Assembly (NCBI GenBank): GCA_021769555.1
Contig: JAETSR010000010.1
Location: 17,119-81,118 of the forward strand
Direction: 5' to 3'
Source of the DNA: Clostridiaceae bacterium
GTDB taxonomy: Bacteria > Bacillota > Clostridia > Oscillospirales > Acutalibacteraceae
Length of the DNA: 64,000 bases
Part shown: piece by piece, positions 43,631 to 52,313 of the stretch
Position numbering within the stretch: the stretch's first letter is position 1
Layout of the letters: every line of letters starts with the position of its first letter
The notes under the pieces: model-generated
The model's database searches: none
Told to the model about the DNA's origin: nothing
The model's input: the letters and a program-made list of their open reading frames with translations, nothing else
Program-made: the position numbers and the translations under genes

Positions 43631-44341
43631 CAGGAACTCCATGTACTGCTCTATAGCCGGTTTATAAAAGCGCTTGCTGATTGGGACGACAGTGCCGTTA
43701 TCCATCTTAGCCTGATAGCGCACCAGCTCTGTAACATGGGAGAAATTGATTATATAGCTGTTATGGCACCGGCAGAAGCACCACCCGGGCAGGTCCTGCG
43801 CCAGGGTACGAAGAGTGCCAGACCACTCCTCCATGCTGTTCCTCAGGTGGAAAATCACCCTGTGCTGTGCGGCCTCTACGGCGTAAATATCACGGTATTC
43901 AATAGATATATGCCTGCTTCCTGCCATCAGATGAACTCTCGCGTCCATATACCGGCGGCGGTAGTCTTCTCTGATAAGCGCGGCCAGCTTATCTTTGTCC
44001 ACAGGCTTCAGAAGGTAGTGCAGCGGCTGGGTATCAAAGCTTTCAAATACATAGTCGCGGTAGCTGGTAATATAGATAAGGCGGAATACCGCGTCAGTTT
44101 CCCTAAGGGACGCCGCCACATTCAAACCGCTGACGCCTCCAAACTCCACATCCAGGAGCAGGAGCTGGCAGCGGTTTTTGCCATTTTCAAGAGCCGCCGC
44201 GAGCTTATCCGCCTCGGAGTAGCATTCTATTTCAAAGTCCATGCCCCGGACCAAGCCATCGGCCGCCAGGCACTCCGACACTATGCCCTCGGCCTCTTCC
44301 AGAAACATCCGGTCATCGTCACCGATTGCAACAAAATACAC
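43622..44341 (-). CDS. LytTR-family DNA-binding response regulator
   Basis: 239 residues. The receiver has AIGDDD, LLLDVEFGGVSGL (phospho-acceptor Asp), YITSYRD and LLKPVDKDKL. The C-terminal LytTR domain (about 140-235) has SIEYRDIYAVEAAQHRVIFHLRNS and FCRCHNSYIINFSHV. Start is GTG: the one at 44341 has GGGGAGG seven bases upstream, while 44347 is too close to it. It converges on the GHKL kinase gene, its likely partner. Targets are unknown; the pilus operon lies 2 kb away. Confidence 0.92.
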   Translation of the reverse strand: MYFVAIGDDDRMFLEEAEGIVSECLAADGLVRGMDFEIECYSEADKLAAALENGKNRCQLLLLDVEFGGVSGLNVAASLRETDAVFRLIYITSYRDYVFESFDTQPLHYLLKPVDKDKLAALIREDYRRRYMDARVHLMAGSRHISIEYRDIYAVEAAQHRVIFHLRNSMEEWSGTLRTLAQDLPGWCFCRCHNSYIINFSHVTELVRYQAKMDNGTVVPISKRFYKPAIEQYMEFLKN

Positions 44342-44430
44342 CTGCACACCTCCCCTGTGAACAACTCGGTTTTATCATTATACCACAGCACCATGCTCAA
44401 GTAAAGCCTTAAATTAGCTGTCTATCATGT

Positions 44431-44470
44431 AAAAAGGCCCTTACAGTACATTCGATACTGTAAGGGCCTT
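44431..44470 (-). terminator. Terminator of the tRNA-Leu(CAG) transcript
   Basis: The perfect 15-base stem AAGGCCCTTACAGTA / TACTGTAAGGGCCTT with a 7-base loop ends in a T-run on the minus strand, immediately after the tRNA. Confidence 0.93.
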
Positions 44471-44475
44471 AACTG

Positions 44476-44562
44476 TGGTGCAGGTAACAGGAGTTGAACC
44501 TGCAAGAGCTTGCGCTCATATGGACCTGAACCATACGCGTCTGCCAATTCCGCCATACCTGC
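44476..44562 (-). tRNA. tRNA-Leu, anticodon CAG
   Basis: 87 bases including encoded CCA. Acceptor GCAGGTA/TACCTGC, D-arm, anticodon stem TATGG/CCATA around loop TTCAGGT (anticodon CAG), long variable arm GAGCGCAAGCTC and T-loop TTCAACT are all readable on the minus strand. It reads CUG. Confidence 0.95.
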
Positions 44563-44597
44563 TCACGCCGCCGAAGCTATCGCCTCAACGCTCACTT

Positions 44598-44626
44598 ATT
44601 ATAGCACCGGCAATATGCTTTGTCAA
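44598..44626 (-). promoter_or_regulatory. Consensus promoter of tRNA-Leu(CAG)
   Basis: TTGACA (44621-44626) and TATAAT (44598-44603) with 17 bases between, on the minus strand, 36 bases before the tRNA; TGC precedes the -10 box. Confidence 0.9.
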
Positions 44627-44657
44627 GACCTTTTTTGCGTTTTTTCTCAAAATACCC

Positions 44658-45383
44658 TCACCGTTTCTCCGCCCGCACCAGAAGCATCATCGGCCTGCGC
44701 AGCTCATCAGACATGCCCGGCTGGCTGAGCATATCCTCAGAGGGCTGTGCCTCCTCAACGGCAGTAATAACAAAACCACAGCTGATAAGGCCGTTAAGTA
44801 TCTGCGTAAGGGTGTGGTGCTGCTTTTTTACTTTACACCCAAGAAAATTTGTTACCCGCTCGCCCGTGGTAAAGTAGCCGTCCACAGGCCAGTACAGAGG
44901 CGAGCCGTCAGGGGCGTACACCCAGTCCTGGCCCACCCCGGCAGTAAACACCGGGTGCTCAATATTGAACAGGAAAACGCCCCCGGGCCTCAGCGTTTTG
45001 AACACCTTGCGGTATACCGCGCCAAGGTCTTCAATATAATGCAGCGCAAGATTTGAGACCACCAGGTCCCATTCTTCCCCCGGATACTCATAATTCTCAA
45101 TGCCGCACAGCCTGTAAGCAACAGTCTCTCCCTCGCTGCTTTTTGCCTCACTTAGCATTTTTTCGCTGATATCAAGGCCCAGCACTCTGACAGCGCCCCG
45201 CTCCACAGCATACCGGCAGTGCCACCCATATCCGCACCCCAAGTCCAGCACAGAGCCCCCGGACACGTCGGGAAACAGTTTCTTTAGCTGGCGCCACTCA
45301 CCGGCGGCCTCAAGCCCCTGTTTACTTCTGGACATTTGGGAATACTGTTCGAAAAATTTTGGGTTGTCATACTCGTTTGCCAT
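44658..45383 (-). CDS. Class I SAM-dependent methyltransferase
   Basis: 241 residues. The SAM site reads VLDLGCGYGWHCRYA at about 40-54, followed by VLGLDISEKML and WDLVVSNLALHYIEDL (motif IV/post). The family (UbiE/COQ5-like, Methyltransf_11) methylates small molecules or cofactors; no substrate can be named. It has its own promoter at 45406-45434 and GGAGGGG upstream of ATG 45383. It lies between tRNA-Leu(CAG) and the end of the ABC operon. Confidence 0.9.
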   Translation of the reverse strand: MANEYDNPKFFEQYSQMSRSKQGLEAAGEWRQLKKLFPDVSGGSVLDLGCGYGWHCRYAVERGAVRVLGLDISEKMLSEAKSSEGETVAYRLCGIENYEYPGEEWDLVVSNLALHYIEDLGAVYRKVFKTLRPGGVFLFNIEHPVFTAGVGQDWVYAPDGSPLYWPVDGYFTTGERVTNFLGCKVKKQHHTLTQILNGLISCGFVITAVEEAQPSEDMLSQPGMSDELRRPMMLLVRAEKR

Positions 45384-45405
45384 TCTATCCCCTCCTCAGG
45401 GTGTT

Positions 45406-45434
45406 ATTATAGCGCATATACGAGGGCTTTGCAA
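45406..45434 (-). promoter_or_regulatory. Promoter of the methyltransferase gene
   Basis: On the minus strand TTGCAA (45429-45434) and TATAAT (45406-45411) are 17 bases apart and 23 bases upstream of the ATG. Confidence 0.7.
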
Positions 45435-45438
45435 GAGC

Positions 45439-46503
45439 TCACTTTATTCTGGGCCGGCGGCGTATATACATCACAACGCGCTCTGCCAGAGCAAATATTG
45501 CCGCAAAAAACGCGCCAAAAAATCCGAAAAGAATAGGCCGGGCTATCACCATATTCTTTGCCGCTACTATTTCCTGACCGGCAATGGATTCAGGCAGGGA
45601 CGGTTTCAGCTCTCCCGTTGCAGCGGCCGGAGGGGCAAAGCTCTTCAGTGCTCCGAAAAACTCATCTATAGCTCTTGTGATAGTCCCAAAATCCGTAATG
45701 CGCTCCCTGGGCAGCAGTGACGACGGCAGGTCCACTGTGTTCAGCACCAGCGGTACGCATGCCAGCAGCAGCACTCCCAGCGCCAGGTTCACGCACAGGT
45801 ACCAGCGGTTGCGGCGGGCCTCCTTTGAGTATACACACGAGAATGCCCATATAACCAGCACCGCTGTGAATATTCCCAGCAGCAGCCCAAAGGCCGTGAA
45901 ATTATCCAGCAGCTGGTTCATATCATTAAAGCTGTAGACCGTGGCCCCGGCGAGGTATGGCACCCGGCTTTTTGCCCGGCTCGCCATAAACGGAACGGTG
46001 TCGTCCTCAACATAAAGCTGCACGGCCCTTTGGCCCCATTCCTCAGCGGTTACGCCGCCCGGAAGGTCAGCGTCATCCCAAGCCAGCTCCAATTCCAGGC
46101 CCTCGGGGAATACCGCCAGCCAGTGGTCCTCAGTTTTGCTGCCGCCGCGGACTACCTCCACCAGCTCCCCTTCTCTCAGGGGCTTGGAGCTGTACTGCAC
46201 AAAATCTCCCCAGGAGGAGTTTCCCAGTATCAGCTTATCCTCTCCCAGCAGCCACCCCTGTTCCTCCGTTGCCCGGGTGCCTGCCTCCCAGCCTGTGCCC
46301 TCATATAGTTTATATAGGTGCAGGCCGTTCTCATCCTCAATAAGGCAGTCGGCGGGAAGTGATGAGTCTCTGTCCCAGCCGCCGTCGGGCTCAACGGCAG
46401 TCACCTGCGGTATCATCTGCTCCTCAACTTTTATTGAAAGGAACGTGCAGGCCCCTACTATCCAGAATATCAGTGTAAAAATAAGCAGCGCTTTCTTTTT
46501 CAT
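45439..46503 (-). CDS. Membrane protein of the sugar ABC operon, function unknown
   Basis: 354 residues. One N-terminal membrane helix (about 5-23), a soluble extracytoplasmic part of about 160 residues rich in Trp and acidic residues (DCLIEDENGLHLYKLYEGTGW), then three C-terminal helices (about 200-220, 230-255, 315-335) and a basic tail. GGAGGTG seven bases before the ATG overlaps the end of the upstream permease gene, so it is the last gene of the ABC operon. No family recognised; it could be an accessory of the transporter or an envelope sensor. Confidence 0.75.
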   Translation of the reverse strand: MKKKALLIFTLIFWIVGACTFLSIKVEEQMIPQVTAVEPDGGWDRDSSLPADCLIEDENGLHLYKLYEGTGWEAGTRATEEQGWLLGEDKLILGNSSWGDFVQYSSKPLREGELVEVVRGGSKTEDHWLAVFPEGLELELAWDDADLPGGVTAEEWGQRAVQLYVEDDTVPFMASRAKSRVPYLAGATVYSFNDMNQLLDNFTAFGLLLGIFTAVLVIWAFSCVYSKEARRNRWYLCVNLALGVLLLACVPLVLNTVDLPSSLLPRERITDFGTITRAIDEFFGALKSFAPPAAATGELKPSLPESIAGQEIVAAKNMVIARPILFGFFGAFFAAIFALAERVVMYIRRRPRIK

Positions 46504-46504
46504 A

Positions 46505-47278
46505 TTATTTCACCTCCGCGAGTACAATGCCCTCTACAAGCTCCTGATTGAAATAGGTGAACAGGAACAGCGGGGGCAGCACCACAAGTATACAGCATAC
46601 CAGCTGCAGGGTCGGGTCGGCAGGCGGCACATAGGCAAGGGCCACAGATATGGGATACCGCAGAAAATCCTTGATGTACGCTATAGGCTGTTCGACCATG
46701 TTCCAGCCATCTAAGAATGACAGCAGCGTGACACAGACCAAGCCACTTGTATTCATTGGCAGCACTATTTTTGTAAGCATCCTGAACAGCCCGCATCCGT
46801 CAAGCTTCGCCGCGTCGATAATGTCCTCGCTTACCGACTTAAAGCTCTGCGTCAAAATAAATGTACCCAGCGGGATAAAAATTGACGGTAATATCAGGGC
46901 ATAGTAAGTGTCAAGCAGTCCCAGCTTGTCAAGCATTATATAGTTTGGCGCCAGAGTGACCTGCAGAGGCAGCACCATCAGAATCATCAGTATGAATAAA
47001 AGTACATTTTTGCCCGGGAAGTCACATTTCGCAAAGCCATAGCCGGCTAAAATTGAGACTAACAGCTGCCCCACAACTATCACCAGACAGATAAGCAGGC
47101 TCTTCCAGAAACGCAAGAGATACTGGGACGAGCCCAGGAACACGTCATAATAGTACTTGAAGGTTATGCCGCCCGGGGTCAGAAAGCTCAGTGCGAGCAC
47201 ATAGACGAACGGCGCTATGGAGATAAAGGCAAATACCCACGCAAAGATATTGCCGGTTATTGAAGTCCTGGTTTTCAT
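46505..47278 (-). CDS. Carbohydrate ABC transporter permease (MalG/AraQ type)
   Basis: 257 residues, six membrane helices and the cytoplasmic EAA-loop variant SEDIIDAAKLDGCGLFRMLTKIVLP. The C-terminal half follows the CUT1 MalG pattern (LVCVTLLSFLDGWNMVEQPI). Its ATG overlaps the stop of the partner permease gene (ATGA). The two permeases should form a heterodimer. The ATPase (MsmK/UgpC-like) is not encoded here and is presumably shared, as is common in Firmicutes. Confidence 0.93.
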   Translation of the reverse strand: MKTRTSITGNIFAWVFAFISIAPFVYVLALSFLTPGGITFKYYYDVFLGSSQYLLRFWKSLLICLVIVVGQLLVSILAGYGFAKCDFPGKNVLLFILMILMVLPLQVTLAPNYIMLDKLGLLDTYYALILPSIFIPLGTFILTQSFKSVSEDIIDAAKLDGCGLFRMLTKIVLPMNTSGLVCVTLLSFLDGWNMVEQPIAYIKDFLRYPISVALAYVPPADPTLQLVCCILVVLPPLFLFTYFNQELVEGIVLAEVK

Positions 47279-48138
47279 GCCCGGAACGCCTCCTTCCTGC
47301 GGACAAATATATAGAATACGGCAAACACGATGAGCACAACTATCAGCAGCAATACCGAGGCAACGGACAGCTTCGCGTAGTTCAGGTTCTCGAAGCTGTT
47401 ATTCAGAAAGTGCTGCAGCATATAGATGTTCTCGTTGGGATGGGTGCCGCCTATCAGAAAAATCTCCCTAAAGCACTTAAAGGCGTTTATAAGCGAGAAA
47501 ATTATCGCGAAGAACACCGAGTACCACATCTGGGGCGTGGTGATATAGAAAAACTTCTGCCAGCCGGACGCGCCGTCCAAATCGGCGGCTGAATACTGTT
47601 CCTCGGGGATAGTCACAAGGCCCGCCAGCAGCAGGATAACGCTGTAGCCCGTATTCTTCCAGAGGTACAGGAGCAGCACCACCCCAAAGGCCGCCGGGCC
47701 TCCCAGCCAGTCCACAAAGGGCAGTCCCAGTGCGTTTGCTATATTGGGCACAAGCCCCGCCTCGGCAAAGAGCAGCTCCACCAATATGACCGCCCCTACC
47801 ACAGGCATGATGTACGGAAACAGGAACACGGATTTCAACAGCTTGTGCTTATCCGCGTGCTTTTGCATAAGCAGGGCAATGAGATACGCGAGCACCATGA
47901 TAAGCGGCAGCGCCGCCGCCAGAAAACGCATGGTGTTCCCGAAGGCCAGGGTAAACATGCGGTTCGTGCTCACTTCCCGGTAGTTGATGAAGCCTATGAA
48001 ATACAGCGCGTCCCCGCTGCCGGTGCTGAGGGAGTACTGCACCACCAGCACAAACGGTATGGCGTAGAACAAGAGGCACCCTATCATAAGCGGCGCTATC
48101 AGCAGGTAGCCCTGCAATGCGGATTTTGAACGTTTCAT
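47275..48138 (-). CDS. Sugar ABC transporter permease (MalF/UgpA type)
   Basis: 287 residues with six membrane helices. LQGYLLIAPLMIGCLLFYAIPF is the usual CUT1 N terminus and IPEEQYSAADLDGASGWQKFFYITTP the EAA loop that contacts the ATPase. The ATG at 48138 has GGGAGTG upstream. It is preceded by a run of five solute-binding lipoprotein genes on the same strand. The sugar is unknown. Confidence 0.94.
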   Translation of the reverse strand: MKRSKSALQGYLLIAPLMIGCLLFYAIPFVLVVQYSLSTGSGDALYFIGFINYREVSTNRMFTLAFGNTMRFLAAALPLIMVLAYLIALLMQKHADKHKLLKSVFLFPYIMPVVGAVILVELLFAEAGLVPNIANALGLPFVDWLGGPAAFGVVLLLYLWKNTGYSVILLLAGLVTIPEEQYSAADLDGASGWQKFFYITTPQMWYSVFFAIIFSLINAFKCFREIFLIGGTHPNENIYMLQHFLNNSFENLNYAKLSVASVLLLIVVLIVFAVFYIFVRRKEAFRA

Positions 48139-48160
48139 TTTATCACTCCCAGTCTTTATT

Positions 48161-49492
48161 TTAGCTTTCGGCAAGCAGCATTTCCATATAAACATACTGC
48201 TCATGGACACTATTTTCCAGCTCCTCTATCGTTGACGCGAATATACTCCACACAGCCTCGTCCACCGGACCAGGAAACTTCACCTCGCTTATCTCTGCTC
48301 TAGCGGCACAGAACTCCTTGAAGTTGACCTCGTTCATGTACCAGCCGTCATCCATGGGAAGCTCCTTTGTGCCCACATCCATATGCACCGGCATGCCGCC
48401 CATCAACCGCTCTTTGAAAAGGCTGCTTTTCTGCTGGTTCCGGGTTCTCATTATGTAGTCGATTATGTTAAAGGCGATGTCCGGATACCTGGCGTTACGG
48501 TTGATTGCGGCGAAAGCGGCTACACTCGCCGTGACCCCGCCCTTATGGTTGCGTCCGGGGAGTATACTGTATTCCGGGCTGTCAAGGCCCATGGGGATAG
48601 GTTCGCCCATTGTGAGCTCAAGTCCAACTTTTGTGCGGAAGAACGCGCCCTGATGCGCTGCCTCATCTTCGAGCAGTGCGTCATAATCCGAACGGCTTAC
48701 CATTCTCGTCATTTCATAATCCTCCTGCATATATTCCAGCAGTTCCTCCTCCGAGAACATTGGCTCGTCAGCGCCGGGCTCCATTATCCGCCCCACAAAG
48801 TCCGGAGTCCGCAGAGAGCTTGCGACTCTCACCGCAGCGTTGCCGCTCTGCGCCATCTCTATGCGGGTCTTTGGGTACACAAAATCTTCAAGGCCATACT
48901 TCTCCTTCTCCACAATCGTCACCGGGAAGAAGTAGGCCATGGGTATAATCTGCTGACCCTCATCGTTTCGCCCGGCCTCCATCACCACAGGCAGAAATTT
49001 GTCCCACTCCATGTATTCAGCTTTTTCTATGTAGTCGTCCAGCGGAAGGAATATTCTGTTCTTCATGGCCTTTTCTGGAAATTTGAAGAATGGGTCGTCC
49101 ATACCGGCATAGGTCATTCCACTGACTCCATAGGTATCCTGTCCGCACAGAAACAGGTCCGGGCCCTTTCCTGCCATTATCTCGGTCTTAATTCGGGTCA
49201 TCTTGTTATCCCGGTCCGGGCTTTCGCCCAGCATGGACTCCACATACAGAGTAAACTCCTTGCCGTACCCCGGCAGTCCCTGAAGAGCGTCCATAAGCTG
49301 CCCGTCCTTGATTCCAATCTCGGCATTTGGCAGGTCCAGCAGCACCCTCACTACCTTCATCTCCAGCTTCTCCTCCATCTCCTCGGCGGTGAGGCTCTTT
49401 CTCTCTGAACTGTTCTCTTGGGGCCTACCCCTGCAGCACGAAAGGGTCAGAAGGCATATAACCACAATAATCAAAGCTGCAAATTTATTCAT
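48161..49492 (-). CDS. Solute-binding lipoprotein 1 of the tandem array
   Basis: 443 residues. Lipobox LLTLSCCRG with lipid-linked Cys; a mature domain of the extracellular sugar-binding type with TRIKTEIMAGKGPDLFLCGQDTYG, FPEKAMKNRIFLPLDDYIEKAEYMEWDKFLPVVMEAG and a C terminus HEQYVYMEMLLAES. It is closest to copy 3 (50884-52206), sharing LTAEEMEEKLE and long identical stretches, so the two are recent duplicates. It lies next to the permease genes and is the likely core binding protein. GGAGGAAC precedes ATG 49492. Confidence 0.92.
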   Translation of the reverse strand: MNKFAALIIVVICLLTLSCCRGRPQENSSERKSLTAEEMEEKLEMKVVRVLLDLPNAEIGIKDGQLMDALQGLPGYGKEFTLYVESMLGESPDRDNKMTRIKTEIMAGKGPDLFLCGQDTYGVSGMTYAGMDDPFFKFPEKAMKNRIFLPLDDYIEKAEYMEWDKFLPVVMEAGRNDEGQQIIPMAYFFPVTIVEKEKYGLEDFVYPKTRIEMAQSGNAAVRVASSLRTPDFVGRIMEPGADEPMFSEEELLEYMQEDYEMTRMVSRSDYDALLEDEAAHQGAFFRTKVGLELTMGEPIPMGLDSPEYSILPGRNHKGGVTASVAAFAAINRNARYPDIAFNIIDYIMRTRNQQKSSLFKERLMGGMPVHMDVGTKELPMDDGWYMNEVNFKEFCAARAEISEVKFPGPVDEAVWSIFASTIEELENSVHEQYVYMEMLLAES

Positions 49493-49527
49493 TCCCAGTT
49501 CCTCCTCTACTAATTATATATTGCTTT

Positions 49528-50847
49528 TTAACTCTCAGCCAGCATCATAAGCATCTTCATGCAGTGCTCATGCGCTATATCAGCCCAATCACCTCCGTTA
49601 TTGTAATAATCCGGGTATATCTCAAAAAACTCCTGCTCCACCGGCGTGGTGTATCGCACCGCGTTAATCTGCCCGAGCAGAGACTGATACTGTTCGGCGT
49701 TCCACTCGTTCATGCTCCATCCCGGGCCGTTCTGGCCGTCAAAGCCCACGTCCATATGTACCGGCATACCTGTCAGTTCTCCCATAAAGCCGCTTTTCTG
49801 GCCCCGGTACGACATCAGCATGTCCAGGACTCTGAAGCTCTCCTTCGGGAGCTTGGTATTGCGGTTGATGGCGGCGAAGGCCTCCACATTGGCGGTAATC
49901 CCGCCCTCGGTGTTATACTTTGGCACCAGCCAGTATTCGTTCTCACCGCCCAGGCTGAAATCGTGCTTCAGCCAGTAGCTGCCCAGCTCAAGCCAGTATA
50001 TTTTACTTGTGTCATGAATCATAGTGTATTTTTCAATTTCCTCGTTCCACTCCGTAAAATCCGGGAAAGCGCCTTCGTCTTCCTCCTGATTGAGGTCCCA
50101 CGCCTGTTCCATGCGAAGGGCAATGTCCTCCTCGGTGACAGTCATAGTATCTCTCTCCAAATCGGCCACAATGCCGAAGAAATCTCTATACCCTCCCCGA
50201 GCGGCGGCATAGCGCACTATGGGGTCTCCGCTGGTGACAGCCTCGTCCCAGGTAACAGGCAGCTCCTCCTTCAGGGTGAACAGCTCCTTATTATAGGCCG
50301 TCACACTAAAATTGAAGGCGACGGGCAGTACCTGCTGGCCCTCCTCATTTTTCCCCGCCTCCATTATCATGGGCATAAGCCTGTCGGCCTCCATGAACTC
50401 CGCGTTCTCGATATAGTCGTCCAGAGGCAGGAGAAGGTGGTTCTTCATAGCCTTTTGCGGGAAGGGAAACAGTCCTTGGCCAATCTCGCGCGTGTATGGG
50501 TTCTCACAGATGAACACGTCAGGCCCCTTGCCTGCCATTATCTCCGTCTTTATGCGGGTCATGAACGCGTCACGCTCCTGGAAGTCGAAGGGCGAGCTCT
50601 CCGTCAGCGCCATAAACTCCGTTCCGTAGCCCGGGATTGAGTACAGCAGGTTCGTGACATGGTTGGAGCTGGGCCTTGAACGTACCAAATCCAGCATAAT
50701 GTTTATGGTCGCTATCTCCTGCTGCTGTTCCGAGGCCTCTGAGCTCTCCGGTATATCGGGGCTTTCGGGATTACTGCCGTTTTCGCACCCGGACAGCAGG
50801 GTGCACAGCAGTGTGAGAGTCAGCAGTGCCGCTGCAATTTTCCTCAT
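49528..50847 (-). CDS. Solute-binding lipoprotein 2 of the tandem array
   Basis: 439 residues. Lipobox LLCTLLSGCENG; FMTRIKTEIMAGKGPDVFICEN and FPQKAMKNHLLLPLDDYIENAEFMEADRLMPMIMEAG repeat the array's core motif. The C terminus reads HEHCMKMLMMLAES. In contrast to copies 1 and 3 it has SIPGYGTEFMALTESSPF near residue 70, shared in outline with the frameshifted copy 5. AAAAGGAG precedes the ATG. Ligand unknown; divergence of the ligand domain suggests a different sugar from copy 1. Confidence 0.92.
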   Translation of the reverse strand: MRKIAAALLTLTLLCTLLSGCENGSNPESPDIPESSEASEQQQEIATINIMLDLVRSRPSSNHVTNLLYSIPGYGTEFMALTESSPFDFQERDAFMTRIKTEIMAGKGPDVFICENPYTREIGQGLFPFPQKAMKNHLLLPLDDYIENAEFMEADRLMPMIMEAGKNEEGQQVLPVAFNFSVTAYNKELFTLKEELPVTWDEAVTSGDPIVRYAAARGGYRDFFGIVADLERDTMTVTEEDIALRMEQAWDLNQEEDEGAFPDFTEWNEEIEKYTMIHDTSKIYWLELGSYWLKHDFSLGGENEYWLVPKYNTEGGITANVEAFAAINRNTKLPKESFRVLDMLMSYRGQKSGFMGELTGMPVHMDVGFDGQNGPGWSMNEWNAEQYQSLLGQINAVRYTTPVEQEFFEIYPDYYNNGGDWADIAHEHCMKMLMMLAES

Positions 50848-50883
50848 TCATAACCACTCCTTTTACTTATTATACAATACTTT

Positions 50884-52206
50884 TCAGCTCTCGGCCAGCA
50901 GCATCTGTATGAGCACATACTGTTCATGCACACTCTTCTTAGTCACATCCGGGTCATAGTTCTCAATCATCCAGACCGCCTCATCCACGGGCCCCAGGAA
51001 CCTGGCCTCGGTTATCTCAGAGCGTGCGGCCTCGTACTCTTTGAAGTTGGCTTCGCTCATGTACCAGCCGTCTTCCATGGGGAACTCCTCGCTCCCCACG
51101 TCCATGTGCACCGGCATACCGCAGAATACGCGCTCGGAGAAGAGGGTGTTCTTTTGCTGGCTCCCGGTCCGCATTATGTAGTCTATTATCTTGAAGGCAA
51201 TGTCCGGGTACCTGGCGTTGCGGTTGACAGCGGCGAAGGCGGCTATGTTTGCGGTGACCCCGTCATTCCTGTTGCGCACAGGGATAATGCTGTACTCAAC
51301 GTCCTCCTGGTTCAAATGCAGGGGGTCTTCGGCCCAGGCGGTCTTTTTGCGGAATAGCTGGCCCTGCCAGGCTGCCTCGTCACCGGACAACGCCTCCCTG
51401 TCGGAGGGCTGTACAGGCTTTCTCATCTCCCAATCGGCCTTTGCAAACTCCAGCAGCTCCTCCTCAGTGAACATTGGCTCGTCCGCCCCGGGCTCCATCA
51501 CCCGGCCTATATAGTCCGGCATCCGCTCCTCGCTGGCGGCCCTGATAGCAGGATTATCGCTCTCTGCCATCTCCATGCGGGTTTTCGGGTACTCCACGCC
51601 CGAAAGGCCGTACTTCTCCTTCTCAACTATCGTCACCGGGAAGAAGAAGGCCATGGGTATTATCTGCTGGCCCTCCTCGTTCCTCCCGGCTTCCATCACC
51701 ACCGGCAGGAATTTATCCCACTCCATGTATTCCGCTTTCTCTATGTACTCGTCCAGGGGCAGGAACATGCGGTTCTTCATGGCCTTTTCGGGGAAGTTGA
51801 AGAATGGAACTCCTCCACCGTCATAGCTTACGCCGCTGACGCCGTAGGCGTTCTGGTCGCATATGAACAGGTCCGGGCCCTTGCCCGCCATCAGCTCGGT
51901 CTTTATCCGGGTCAGAAAATTACTCCGTTCGGGGTCCTCCCTGGGCACGGACTCCAGGTACATCGTGAAGTCTGTGTTGTACCCTGGCAGGCTCGCCACC
52001 GCTTCCGTAAGCTGGTCGCTCTTTACCCCCTCATTGGGCAGGTCCATGAGCACCCGCACTACCTTCTTCTCCAGCTTCTCCTCCATATCCTCGGCAGTGA
52101 GCTCCCTGCTTCCGTCAGACAAGGAGCTTTCCCCGGTCCTTCCCTTGCAGCATGTAAGGGCCAGCAGACAGAGGGCCGCTAAAATCAGCGCTAAGATTTT
52201 CTTCAT
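50884..52206 (-). CDS. Solute-binding lipoprotein 3 of the tandem array
   Basis: 440 residues. Lipobox LLALTCCKG, then SRELTAEDMEEKLEKKVVRV, FLTRIKTELMAGKGPDLFICDQ, FPEKAMKNRMFLPLDEYIEKAEYMEWDKFLPVVMEAG and the C terminus HEQYVLIQMLLAES. It is very similar to copy 1 over its whole length. AAAAGGAG precedes the ATG. A relic of a further copy of this type lies immediately upstream at 52252-52296. Confidence 0.92.
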   Translation of the reverse strand: MKKILALILAALCLLALTCCKGRTGESSLSDGSRELTAEDMEEKLEKKVVRVLMDLPNEGVKSDQLTEAVASLPGYNTDFTMYLESVPREDPERSNFLTRIKTELMAGKGPDLFICDQNAYGVSGVSYDGGGVPFFNFPEKAMKNRMFLPLDEYIEKAEYMEWDKFLPVVMEAGRNEEGQQIIPMAFFFPVTIVEKEKYGLSGVEYPKTRMEMAESDNPAIRAASEERMPDYIGRVMEPGADEPMFTEEELLEFAKADWEMRKPVQPSDREALSGDEAAWQGQLFRKKTAWAEDPLHLNQEDVEYSIIPVRNRNDGVTANIAAFAAVNRNARYPDIAFKIIDYIMRTGSQQKNTLFSERVFCGMPVHMDVGSEEFPMEDGWYMSEANFKEYEAARSEITEARFLGPVDEAVWMIENYDPDVTKKSVHEQYVLIQMLLAES

Positions 52207-52251
52207 TGTAAAGCTCTCCTTTTGCTAATTATACTAATTATACAATATTTT

Positions 52252-52296
52252 TCAGCTTTCTGCAAGCAGCATTTGTATTAACATATACTGTTCATG
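52252..52296 (-). pseudogene. 3'-terminal relic of a sixth solute-binding protein gene
   Basis: Read on the minus strand, these bases encode HEQYMLIQMLLAES followed by TGA. That is the exact C terminus of copy 3 apart from one residue, and the downstream flank (TTATACAATA...TTTTCAG) also matches the flank of copy 3. The in-frame stretch continues a few codons (IETVIII) and runs into the stop region of copy 4. The body of the gene is gone, so a deletion or unequal recombination is likely. Confidence 0.85.
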
Positions 52297-52313
52297 TATT
52301 ATTATTACAGTTT

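Noticed and set aside
44433-44470. Riboswitch or attenuator at 44431-44470
   Set aside because: The hairpin with T-run directly follows tRNA-Leu on the same strand and is an ordinary terminator.
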